DNA of 64,000 bases. Origin: Adiantum capillus-veneris. Lineage: Eukaryota > Streptophyta > Polypodiopsida > Polypodiales > Pteridaceae. The notes beneath the pieces are model-generated. The model was not told where the DNA came from. It did not search any database and saw only the letters and a program-made list of their open reading frames with translations. The position numbers were made by a program, and so were the translations under genes. The stretch spans positions 17,425,446 to 17,489,445 of the forward strand of contig CM043969.1 of NCBI GenBank assembly GCA_014529385.2, written 5' to 3'. Within the stretch, counting starts at the first letter, position 1. Every line of letters starts with the position of its first letter. This document shows positions 10,589 through 21,245 of the stretch, piece by piece.

Positions 10589-12708
10589 ACTCTTTCTCCT
10601 TGAATCATTAAATTATCCTCCAATTGGATCTCATTGGTGGTGACTGCTTCCCAAGTGGTGATACCTCTAATGATAGACCATTGTAGATATCCTCATGTCG
10701 TAATCCCCTAATGAATCTATCAAGCAATTGGTTATTGTTGAAGCGCTCATTTGGATTACAACGAGAATTCAAATGCTTCAAGCGACTTATAAAGTCTCTC
10801 ACCGACTCTCCTTCCTCTCGTTGGGCTTTTTGGAGCTGAGAGGCTACACCCCAAAGCACTCCCTCTCGTATGTATTCTTTTAAGAACAGTCTCCTAAGAG
10901 TAGGGTAAATCGTTTTTTCTTCCACCCTTAGGGTTCTATACCAATCCCCAGCCTTTCCAGTTAAGGTTAGTCTTAAAGCATTGCTCTTATGTAGGTCATT
11001 GTGTTCTCCTAGAGAATCACATATTTGTTCAAACACTTCGATATGCTTTCTCACATCCCCGTCTCCACTAAATTTTTGTGTGAGCTTGACTATTTGAACT
11101 GCCTTACTTCTAGGCTCTCTATCAGGCGTGTTACGCATATTCTCAGCAATAGATCGACCAATAGCTTGAGCAAATGTTGCCAAGTCACCTAAGTGAGCAG
11201 GTACCGTGGGTGGAGGTGCTCCAGAGACTACATGTGGAGTAGGTATTGGTATCGGGCTTGGCACATAGGAAGCCCTTGGGTTCCACATTGGGTACGATGT
11301 TGTGCCATGTGGTGGTCCAAAGTTCATATGTGTGGCCCTAGGCATAGCAGACATCGAACGTGACATGCTAATGCTAGCCGGTATAGTCCCATGGAAATAA
11401 GAACTTGGGTGTTGTGGTTGTGGAGCATAGGTAGTTGAAACAATGGGAGGGGTAGGGACTACATGAGTACGAGGACCCATGGGTATATACGATTGGTAGA
11501 CACTTGTAGGTACTGTTGCAGGTATGGAGCTACCATGTAGCGGTGCTTTACTAACAAATGAGGTCCATAGCGTGTTTCTCAGCATTCCCATCATTGGGGT
11601 AGGCATGGGAGCCGTGGTGTCATCAAGGGAAAGATGAGCTAGACTTGGAAAGGTGAAGCTATCACTTGTGGGCTCAAATTGCACTGAGACCCCTGGAGAA
11701 ACAACATATGGAGGATCCATCGGACTTACCGAGGGAGTCTCCATTTGCGATAAGGTCGGTTGTTTAGCCTTTCCTGTATCCAAGAATCTCATGAGACCCG
11801 TTGAAGGCATGTTGATCCCCTTGTTTTGTCTCTCTAACTCAATGACCCTATGGATGACCTCTCAAACTCTTTGTTGTTGATCCTCCACACTAGTAGCGCC
11901 CATTGTGGATTGAAGGACATCTAACCAACCCACGTGATAGGTGTGACATGTGTATAGGTCGGTCAGAGTTTCCATTTGTAGTTCGTACTCCCAGTTCTCA
12001 TTTAAGAACACTCCATCTAGGATTGAGGTGCTAGGGGTACCCTTTGAGCTAGATGCAATGTTGCTTTCTAGAGGTTTCCCTTTAGCACTAAGTCAGGAGC
12101 ACTTGATTGCTCTCTTAGCAAGGATATTGACATAGGGGCTTTCGCTTTTAACTCTCTTCGTTGCTCCGCCTTACGTAAGCTCTCGACTTCCTTTTCCTCG
12201 CTGCAAGGATATATCGCTCAACCTCTTGCACTTCAGCAAGGCTTCTACCATTGGGTAATATGACCTCGGAGGGAAATAACTCTGAAGAGTCAGGAGGTGC
12301 AGTGAATGAAGTATTCACGTGCACATTCTCTAAAGGTATAGGGTCTACGTTAGTCACGAATGGAGAATTGACTTCCCCACCCCTCTCATTTACATCATTA
12401 GCTCCATGTTCGGAGCGAGTGGCTCTACTAAAGGTTTCCTTCAGGCGGCTAAGCACGCTCGGCCCGGACCGCGGGCCCATGGCATGCATGTCTTGGCTTG
12501 AGCTATCGAGATTAGGCATTGGGAAACCCTCCATGACGTTGTAGTCAGAGGAAGAGTCACTAGCCGCTATGTTCGAGTCTTGGTTTGTACTACCTTGGGT
12601 CCCCGTCGAGGGCCCGGAACCTAAAGTAGGTGGATATTGAGAACTCGCGTAAGTAGAAATTCTCTCTAGTTGCTCCATCTCTAGCACACGAACAGAGCGT
12701 AGATGCAT
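10589..12708 (-). pseudogene. G1 gag N-terminal and core domains
   Basis: An N-terminal Ser/Pro/Glu-rich domain (186 residues, 12708-12148) starts at a Met-x-Leu-Arg-Ser segment that also begins the G2 Gag. A second open stretch (11810-10608, about 400 residues) has a long Pro/Thr/Ser-rich linker and then a retrotransposon Gag core resembling the Retrotrans_gag family. The core shows a conserved G-K-A-G-D-W-Y segment, an L-F-L-K-E-Y segment, and R-D-F-I-S-R-L-K-H-L-N. Stops and shifts separate the two stretches (12148-11811). Unlike G2, the core here lacks a single-base deletion, so it gives the better reading of this domain. The frame is cut at 10589 by copia-A. Confidence 0.82.
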
Positions 12709-13492
12709 GTGCCTTTGGCACCCTACAAGCGTCGGCGAATAACCTCAAAGGTTAACCGCTCACCTTTTTTAAGCGTCCGTTTTCACTCGTATTTTTTGTG
12801 TTTTTTTTTTTTTAATTAATGTTTGATTTTTTTGATTAAAGTGTGTGATAGCTCGAAACGAGCGTATCACTTAGAGGGTCGCTGTGTGCTTTACAACACA
12901 ATTTTCGAGCATCTGAAGTTCTGTTGTCCTCAAAAAATCAATTTTTAGCTACGTGTGAAGCTAAAATTCGTAATTTTAAAAGGCGACTGAGGCCTAGGCC
13001 TGAGCGTGAGCTTGGGCTTGGGTCTGGGAGATATTCCCGATCCCGGTCCTACCTTTAAATTTTTTAATTTTTATTTTTATTATTTTTAATTTTTTTTAAT
13101 TTTTTAAAGGATAAGGTCGCCGTGGCCTGCGCGAGAGCACACACACTCTCTATCTACATACTCTTAACTAATACACCTACTGTTACACACTAACACACTC
13201 TATTAACTCTCACAGATCTACTTCTTACTTATTGTACACAGAAAGCTAACAACTTTAGTACACAGAGAATAAACACAGTACCTTTGAAAACTCCATTAAC
13301 AAAGAAAACTAACAACCTTAATACACAGAGAATAAACACTGTACCTTTGAAAACTCCATTAACAAAAAAAACACACAGTATAACACCAAATCCCTCTTCT
13401 CAACACACGCACCCTCCTTCCTTACCTTTCCTACAATTGAAATTACACCACGAAAGAAGCACAGAGTGCCATTCAAGCTAAGTGTATGGCAA
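12709..13492 (-). other. G1 leader between primer site and gag
   Basis: This non-coding leader includes a T/A-rich low-complexity stretch (13050-13110) and a segment near 13255-13375 in which a ~60-base unit with TTTGAAAACTCCATTAACAA is tandemly repeated. The same features occur in the G2 leader (35297-36056). Confidence 0.7.
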
Positions 13493-13510
13493 TCCCCGGT
13501 AGCGGCGCCA
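13493..13510 (-). other. G1 primer-binding site (tRNA-Asp-like)
   Basis: Minus-strand TGGCGCCGCTACCGGGGA lies five bases inside the LTR. It closely resembles the TGGCGCCGTTGCCGGGGA site known from Athila/Tat-type plant gypsy elements. Confidence 0.88.
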
Positions 13511-13514
13511 AAAA

Positions 13515-14289
13515 TGTGTGCGTATGTCGCACGTGTCAATGCAAGAAACTTGTCGATACACTGCGTGCGAGCCACAAATGGCTCCAAGCACACAACAAGC
13601 CTAAACTAGTAAGCTCAAAGATGACGATGGTGTGTCACTCACCGCTCTATACTTGCTTCGTGGAGGATTCCTCACTGCGAAGAAGAGGGAGATGCCGCTA
13701 CGCCGCACTCAACCGCCTCGCCGCTCTCTTGCCGCCGCAATGGTCGATCGCACTCTCTCTCTCTCTCTCTCACGCATACACACACACAAGGAGATGAAGA
13801 AGAAGAAGATGGAGATGGAGCAAGAGCACTCTTCAATTGCACACACACACACAAGGAGATGAAGAAGAAGAAGATGGAGATGGAGATGGAGCAAGAGCAC
13901 TCTTCAATTGCACAAATGAGAGAATGAGTGAATTTTAGGTTTAGTTGACTTTAATATGAGCTCTCTCTCTCTCTCACATACACACACACGCAAGGAGATG
14001 AAGAAGAAGAAGATGGAGATGGAGCAAGAGCACTCTTCAATTGCACAAATGAGAGAATGGGTGAATTTTAGGTTTAGTTGACTTTAATATGAGCTCGCCC
14101 CATTCACACTTGGGCGCCCATGCTTAGCCAACTAATCCCTTGAATGTTCCAGTTAGAGTGCGTCTCTCATCGGCGATCACTCTTACCCTTTTCCTATTGG
14201 ACCGACAAGCCCGATACCTGACTCTACCAAGTAAATAATACAACGTCCGTCGTAAGTGATATGGTATCCGTGAGCCGTGAGGGTTAACA
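13515..14289 (-). repeat. G1 5' LTR with internal tandem duplication
   Basis: On the minus strand it begins TGTTAACCCTCACGG and ends in GCACACA, as in the G2 LTRs. At 775 bp it is longer than those (602 and 612 bp). A ~139-bp unit carrying the TATA-like segment, the start of the transcript leader and a GAAGAAGAAGATGGAGATGG motif is duplicated, and that motif occurs three times (from about 13787, 13852 and 13991). CT microsatellites sit inside the duplicated part. A 10-bp palindrome TGGGCGCCCA is present at 14111-14120. Confidence 0.9.
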
Positions 14290-16105
14290 ATTGTGTTCAG
14301 TCTTTGTTATCATGTACCACAGACATTAATGTAAGCTCACATGACATTTATGACACTTTGTTGCCTCTTTTTCATAGTAACAACTTGAATATAAGTTCTA
14401 ATGAGGCAAATGTACATCATATGGGGGTTTTTAAAAATATTATAGATCATCCTATTATTAATTTAGATGTACATGATGTACTTGGGGATGAAGAGGCTAG
14501 GGATATGCCCAAATGATTGGTGCATACTTTGCATGATAGTAATTGGATGCACCTATCTCTAGTCATACTCGTTCATGTTCTTAAGTTCAACTCTCCTCGT
14601 TGGATAGACCTTTAAGGTCTTTTAGAATAGCTTCCTATGACGTTAAAATTCTCTTCTTCTTCTTCTTCTTCTTCCCCATGCATTTTATGTATAAGATTGT
14701 TATCCTTTGGTTGTTTTTGGTTTGTATGATGAAGAGGAACATCTTTCTTTTGATGAAGCACAAAATTTTAAAAATTGGATGGTTGTAATGCAATCAAACT
14801 ATGTTGCACTTATAGAAAATGAAACATGCACTTTATGTGATTTTTATCCTGGCAAAAAGGCCATTGGTATGAAGTGGGTTTACAAGTTGAAACGTAAGTT
14901 GGATGGTTAGATTGGTTGCTACAAGGTTAGATTTGTTGCAAAAGGTTATACACAATAGAAAACCATTGATTATGAAGAGAGTTTTTCTCCCACTTGTCGT
15001 ATGACTACTATTTTCTTTCTATGTGCATTGACAACTTACTTTGAATGTAATGTACATCAATCAAACATTGTTACTACTTTCTTCAATGGCGATATATTTC
15101 ATATATTATATGTAACATAGCTTCACAATTTTTTCAAGAAATGTAAGAAATATTTATATGGGTTGAAGCAGACTCCTCAAGCTTGTTATGATAAATCTGA
15201 CACTCATTTGGTTAAAACAAGGCTTTTGTAACAATCCAATTGAAAGCAGTTTGTATGTCAAATATGAGGGTGCTGTATTTCTCATTGTCATTTTGTATGT
15301 ATATGATTTGTTGACTATTGATCCAAATGAGACACACATTACTGAATTCAAGGTTCAATGCAAATTTCAAGATAAAATATTTAGGATTTTGCAATCATTA
15401 CTTGGACATACAATTTAAGAAATGTGATAGAAGTATTACTTTGTGTCAAGCGAGATACATAGAAATATTACTATATGTAAGCTTGGACTTGAGGACTACA
15501 AACCTATTGCTACTCCGATGGAAACAAGCTTAAAATTGAGTCTTCCTGATGCTTGAGATCTTGCTGATGCCACTCTTTATTAGATGCCTTATTTCTGTAT
15601 GCAATATAGGGTCAGATATTTAGTTTACAATCTCCCATGTCAGTAATTTTATGCACAAGTCAGTCGATTTAAAAGAATCTTCCACTACTTGGGTGGCACC
15701 TTTTACCTTGGGTTGGTTTATCCCAAAGGAGGATCATTATCACCAAATTTGGATGCTTTTTTGGACACAAATTGTCCTGGTTGCTATGACACACAAGTGG
15801 TTTTTGTTTCATGATTGGAAGTTCATGCATATCATGGTTGAGAAAGAAGCAACCTAGTGTGGACACTTCCAGTATCATTGTGTCAGGGAGAGACTCTCTG
15901 CAGGAGAGATCAACTCGGCTTATGTGCTGACACAGGGACAACCTTGTAGATTTATTCACAAAGGCATTTCCTCGTGAGAAATTTGAAGCTTTTTGCAAAG
16001 CTTTGGGATTGCTTCCCTTTGCGGATCAATCATTTCCTTAGAGCATGTCACTTCCCTATACACTATGTGCTAGCTCTCTTTCACCACGTCACTCTTAGGG
16101 GAATT
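14290..16105 (+). pseudogene. B1: decayed copia pol fragment, plus strand
   Basis: Degraded reading pieces match the B3 polyprotein from the integrase C-terminal region (L-L-S-C-T near 14300), through the reverse-transcriptase start (K-W-V-Y-K-L-K-R near 14880) and the V-H-Q-S segment, to the RNase H end (A-L-G-L-L-P-F near 16010; stop near 16041). Many stops and shifts are present. The 5' part (LTR, gag, protease, most of integrase) is absent because G1 inserted at 14289. A purine-rich tract at about 16095-16104 precedes the LTR. Decay is much greater than in B3. Confidence 0.85.
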
Positions 16106-16114
16106 TGTTACCAT
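16106..16114 (+). repeat. B1 3' LTR, first nine bases
   Basis: TGTTACCAT is identical to the start of the B2 and B3 LTRs. The rest of the LTR resumes at 18783 after an insertion. Confidence 0.85.
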
Positions 16115-16950
16115 TGAGGCGGTCCGGGGCGGGCAACAAGAGAGGCGACCTCTAAACACCCCTCAAGGCTCCCGTGCTGCTCAATTGGGGCTGGGGCAAC
16201 CACAAGCACAACAAAACAAAAAACCCACAGCCAAACCAAAACAAGATAGGGGCACCACCTAGTTATGGTATGCGAACTAGGACGCAAGAGAGATTTTGGC
16301 ACAACCAAGAAGATGCACCACACAACACACACAAGCAACCTCACACCAAGACACACACAAAATGGACCAGAGAGACCTAGAGAAAAGGGAAGAGAGAGAG
16401 AAAAGGATCTTGCGTAATACTTTATTTGTGACTTGCAAATGGAGATGGTTTGTTATGATGCTATCGTAGAGCTTGTACAAAACTCACTCAATGCTTAGTG
16501 ATTGCTAAACATTGCCAAAACATGCACACACTGTCTTAGGGTGTGGGAGACCTCTCACCACAATACCCTCTTACAATGGACACAAAACTGGCAATGAAAA
16601 ACACACTAAAACACTTTCTAAAATCAAGATCAACCAATAAAAACTCAAATACACAAGTCACCTTGAATTCACCAAACTGTATTGCACAAATGGAAGGACG
16701 AAGATTTGAACGTCGAATCACGCCTTTGATGCAACAAACCTCAATTTATTGATGATGAAGGAGCATATACAATAGTGGTTTTGAGATTTGAGGAACTCAC
16801 CCTCTCTCACTTGCAATGTGTAGCTTGAAGGCTTCTCTCACACCAAGAGTGAAGCTCACAAGTGGTTGCTACACCTAAGTCTCTCCTCATGCATAGAGTG
16901 TTGGGGTGCTATGTGAGATGTTGGAGGTTGTTTTACAAGAAGGAGAGGGG

Positions 16951-16962
16951 CCTATTTATAGG
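16951..16962 (-). promoter_or_regulatory. TATA-like element, minus strand
   Basis: CCTATAAATAGG (a palindrome) followed on the minus strand by a pyrimidine-rich leader. It could drive transcription leftward across the insertion. Confidence 0.35.
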
Positions 16963-17130
16963 TTGGAGACCCCTCATTAAGATTATTGGAAATCCTAATT
17001 TACAAGCTAACAAATCAGGATTATGATTTTTTTGAATATCAAAACATTGCGGGCCTTCTTTGTCTGCTTGAGTCATGGGTGTGGGCTCAAAAGAGAGCAT
17101 TATTGATGGTAGATAAGGTGAAAGTAAGTA

Positions 17131-17176
<46 letters not shown>
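17131..17176. repeat. (GA)n microsatellite
   Basis: About 46 bases of uninterrupted GA. Confidence 0.95.
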
Positions 17177-17179
<3 letters not shown>

Positions 17180-17715
17180 ACTATACACATGTCTTGAGGT
17201 GAGGTGTCTTTTATGGTTAGGTCAATGCTATTTTGTGTTAGTATGTTAGTCGTTAGTAATCACTAGAAAGTTAATGATATATTTACAATGGGTAGAATGG
17301 GGTGGATGGTTGAAGTAAGATGGTTAAATGAAGTGAGAAAATTCTTGTGATGGTGAAGCTTGAAGAAGTTTTGGACTTACTTGTGTAGGTTCTCAAAATG
17401 ACTATCGATCTTCTTCTTCGTCTTCTCTTCTTTACGCCACCGCCGCCAAGGTTGATTATCACGATGAAAATGATAATTCCATTGATGAGATCTCTTGATT
17501 TGCAGAGGTTAAGCATGGTACACATGCTGAATTTATGTATATATATAAGGGTTAAGATGGAATTGTACTTTGGAGATAATAGAGAGAGGCATAGAGATGG
17601 TGTATGTACATGGAGAGCTCATATGAGAGCTATGGAAGTAAGTGGGGAGGTTAATGGTGAAGAAGGTGAGAGAAACCATTGAAGGTGCAGGTTTGAGTGA
17701 GGGATTGAGAGGGAT

Positions 17716-17741
17716 GTGTGTGTGTGTGTGTGTGTGTGTGT
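17716..17741. repeat. (GT)n microsatellite
   Basis: A short uninterrupted GT run within the insertion. Confidence 0.9.
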
Positions 17742-18782
17742 AGAAGTGTGGATAGAGGTGAGAGAAGACTATGGGCTACTTGTGAGAAAAGTGGACAGAC
17801 TGGGGTCCACTCAAAAAATCATAGCTCACCGCTGGTAGCTCCAAAAATCATGAAACAATTTGAGGTGATTATTCAGAGCGTGGGCTACATTTTCTCTTTT
17901 TACCACCGCTCCAAATTCGGAGTGGAGATGGATATTAAAAATCCCACCAAAAGACCTGTTTTTTCTTCACAAAAAGTCTTTAGTGGCCCCCTCCTTTGTT
18001 CAATTTGTACAATGCATCCAAGAGTGAGCCCCTCCTTTGTCATATCATAATACAAAGCATCCAAGTTGCCCTTGACACATGCATGGAGGAGGATTATTGG
18101 TGAATAAAGAAATATATACATGGTGGGACTAGTGTATGAACTATTCATGGACTTTAGCTCAATGAGCACATGGTGTTAGAATAATGAGTAAAAATAATAA
18201 TAAAAATATGGAGGAATTATGGATATGAAAAGATATTGGAATCATATGATATGGTTCCTCTTTGAATTATTTTGGGTGAAAGAGGAAAAGGTATGCAAGT
18301 AAATAATATAATACACGTGACCAATGAGTAGAAATCAATTTTTGTTTTCACGAGGGTGAGGGTGAAAATGTGGGGGTGATTTGTATAAAAGAAAAAATAT
18401 AAGGTTAGAGTATGTACATATTGGCAAAAAATATACTTATGGTGTAAGAGGATGAAAGAAGGTGTACATAGGTTTAATAAAACACACACCTAAGTATAAA
18501 TATTTAAATAAAATACAAGAATAATTATAAAAATCTCTATATTTAGGCCATATATAATGCAACATTTACACACAAATGGGCCATAATATATTTTATTTTT
18601 TTGACTCAACTAGCCCAGTGACTAGCTAATTGAGGGTTTTTAAAGAAAATATGGGAAAAGCCCCCTAACTCACACACACCTATGTACAGTGAAATGGTAG
18701 GGATAGCCACAGTGTTTGGGTGATTTGGTAGGGTGAGGTAGCTTACTATGGCAATTATGGAAAGCCGAAAAACGGCTATCAT

Positions 18783-18998
18783 CATATATGTGGTAGTGAT
18801 GTGCGTGAACACACTTAAAACCATCGGGGCACTTTTTCTCTCACTAGAAGCCTCGCTCCCACATTATATTTACGTCCATCACTCTAGGGCTAACTTATCT
18901 TTCTATTTGCATACTAAGCAACACGTGTTTGTTGTGTATCTTGAGCTTCTTCATCTTCTCCAAGTTGTGTGTGCATCCCTACAACCCTAATTACAACA
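18783..18998 (+). repeat. B1 3' LTR, remainder
   Basis: The sequence aligns with the B3 LTR through GTGGTAGTGATGTG, the CACTCTAGGGCTA segment and the CCTAATT...CAACA end. Together with 16106-16114 it makes a full B-family LTR of about 225 bases. Confidence 0.88.
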
Positions 18999-20110
18999 TG
19001 AAGATCATTTAAATAACCCCTCTTCACATAAACATTTTCATAAATTAAATGACCCCTCTTTCTTTAAAATTACTTTCCATCAATGTAAACCTATAACTTT
19101 CTTGAAACTTAAAAACCCTCTTGATGAACTCACATACTATATTTACATATTTTAAGGTGGACCATTCCCAAATGAGAAACTACTAACACAAATTGGTTCA
19201 CTATGACAAATTGAGCACGCTCAAGCAATATCCACCAATTTGGAACAATAAAGATTATCCAAACTTGAAAAAACTACGAGATTTTATTAGATTGGGCATT
19301 AAGTCCTCTAGCCATGTTGTACCAATGTTTTGGGAATAGCCTCTACAAGGCTAGGAGATGAAGTAGTATAAATCTCTCAATCAAATGTTGTTCTACATGG
19401 ATCTTGATCCATCAAGCGGGGCCACATCTGACTGCCTTTGTTCTAGTGCATTCCTAGTGTCTTCGTTAGGTTCGAGGTCAATTCTTGCATGATTTGGTTC
19501 TCATTTCCTTATGTTTCAAGAAAAACTAAAGGGAGAATCAGAATGGAGGTAGCCATGCATGGAGTGGAAGAAAGAAGTAAAAGAGCTAAAAAAAGAGAAA
19601 GAAAAGCATAGGAGGATTTAGAGGATGAAAATGTTGATCCTCTAGTAACTGAAGATCATAAAAGAAGGAAAGAGCTACTAAAAAAGCAACAAGAAGAAGT
19701 AAACCTAGTAAGAGAGATAAATTGAGGAGAGAACTTAGTTGTAAAGACAAAAGAAGAAGCATGGCAAGGTTGATGAGGCAGCAAGGAAAAGCAAAGGGAG
19801 GATGAAAAGAGAAAAACCTTCCAACATTACTCTAGCACCTTCTCCTCTCACACATCGATCTCCTTTACGACAACCCTCCATGATAAAACAGATGAGGATG
19901 GACCATCAAGAATAGAGATGTCAAGGGAAACCATTGGTGGTGCATAAGAACCAACAAAGGATGGAGAATCTGAGTTTTGAGCGAGGAGAAAGTTCTAGAC
20001 ATTCAAGCTCTTAGGACCAAAGCAAAGTCAAAGTGCCCAAGCCAAGAAATCAAGGGGATGCTAAAGATCAAGGAAAAGAAGAAAACCAAGAACATGAGAA
20101 CCTATGTAGA
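18999..20110 (+). other. Flank with a decayed Lys/Glu-rich frame
   Basis: 18999-19540 shows no gene. From about 19546 to 19976 one plus-strand frame reads as a very charged Lys/Arg/Glu-rich protein with a coiled-coil look, broken by at least five stops. It then turns Ser/Thr-rich. It may be the remains of a retrotransposon gag or a host gene, and I cannot assign it. Confidence 0.3.
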
Positions 20111-20342
20111 CAAGTGGGAGTGTTGGGATAAAGGCATTGCACCTTTGCCCGAGGTCGAACATCCGGTGTCTGCCTGCCCACGGTGTGTTACATACACTTA
20201 CCTTATTATTTATATACCAAAGAATAAGGGGATCCTCTATAACTTGGAGGTTTGCTACCCACACAGCCATGCACTCTTCTCTTCTCTTCCCTCTCCCACA
20301 CTGCACTGTGCACACATGGAATCATGCACAACACTCTTTCAG
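20111..20342. repeat. LTR-like fragment abutting B2
   Basis: Begins TGTTGGGATAAAGG and contains CCTTATTATTT...AAAGAATAAGG, an imperfect inverted repeat also present in near-perfect form at 53592-53625. That shared feature suggests an LTR or terminal fragment of another element family. Confidence 0.35.
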
Positions 20343-20652
20343 GGAACAAAAGTCTGCTCATAGTCAATGCCTTTCTATTGTGCATAACCTTTTGCAACAA
20401 TGCAAGTCTTGTAGTGATCAATCTCACCATCTGACTTATGTTTCAACTTGTAAATTCACTTCGTACCAGCGGTCTGACTTACATTTCAACATGTAAACCC
20501 ACTTCATGCCAATGGTCTTTTTGTCAGGAGGCAAATCAAAGAAAATCCATGTGTCATTATCTATAAGTGCATCATATATTGATTGCATGGTAATCATTTA
20601 ATTTTTTGAATTCTGTGCTTCATCAAAAGAAAGAGGTTCCTCTAAATCACAC

Positions 20653-21245
20653 AAACTAGAAACAACCAAAATATAACAATCTAACGCATATGATGCACGA
20701 TGAGAACTTGAACAAGTACAACTAGACATAGGTGAATTGAATTTAATGTCACACCAAGTCTGTACCAACCATTTTGGCGTACCTCTGCCCTAATCATTCT
20801 CTGCCCTTTCCACATCAAGTACATCATGTATATCGCAACAAAAATAAGCTAATCCATTTTAGAAACCCCTATAGGTTGTACTTGTGTCTCATTGGAACTT
20901 GCATTCAAGTTTCCACCATCAAAAAGAGGCAACAAAGTGTCATAAATGTACAAAAACTAGAAATAACAATCTGACGCATATGATGCATGATGAGAAACCT
21001 GAACGAGTACGACTAGACATGGGTTCATCCAATTTCAAGTCATGCAAAGTATGCACTAGCCATTTTGGCAAACCTCTACCCACTTCATCTTAGCCCTTTC
21101 CACATCAAGTACATCTTGTACATCTGCAAGAAAAATAAGCTAATCCGTAACATTTTAGAAACCCCTATAGGATGTATTCGTAGCTCATTCGAAGTTACAT
21201 TCAAGTTGCTATCATAAAAAAGAGGCAACAAAGTGTCATAAATGT
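20653..21245. repeat. ~300-bp direct duplication inside B2
   Basis: The segment between integrase and reverse transcriptase is present twice in tandem (about 20653-20951 and 20952-21245). The copies are diverged from each other, so the duplication is not recent. Confidence 0.75.

Larger units (their letters stand above)
3816..14289 (-). mobile_element. G1: truncated gypsy-type gag element, minus strand
   Basis: Reading right to left: LTR (14289-13515), tRNA-Asp-like primer site (13510-13493), leader, gag N-terminal domain (from 12708), gag core (11810-10589) and zinc-knuckle region (5360-3816). Everything is collinear with the plus-strand relative G2 (34673-43477), apart from the nested copia-A at 5361-10588. 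Homology stops abruptly at 3816, which corresponds to about 39560 in G2, so the protease region, tail, 3' non-coding part and 3' LTR are missing. Its LTR edge at 14289 abuts copia sequence (B1), so G1 inserted into B1. The left junction is a deletion or rearrangement. Confidence 0.85.
16115..18782. mobile_element. 2.7-kb non-coding insertion within B1 LTR
   Basis: The B1 LTR is interrupted after TGTTACCAT and resumes with CATATATGTGG, so the insert is 2668 bp with a possible 3-bp CAT duplication. No coding frame is convincing. It contains a GA microsatellite (17131-17176), a GT run (17716-17741), a minus-strand TATA-like element and a small hairpin close to the right end (AGCCG/CGGCT around AAAAA, about 18763-18777). 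I see no terminal inverted repeats and no LTR pair, so its class is open: a non-autonomous DNA element, a LARD-like element or a filler insertion are all possible. Confidence 0.65.

Noticed and set aside
13486-13900. Overlapping open frames on both strands in the G1 LTR
   Set aside because: They arise from CT/GA and AAG repeats within an LTR, with no codon bias or homology.
16115-18782. Helitron
   Set aside because: No TC start or CTRR end in either orientation, and the hairpin is not at the required distance from the end.
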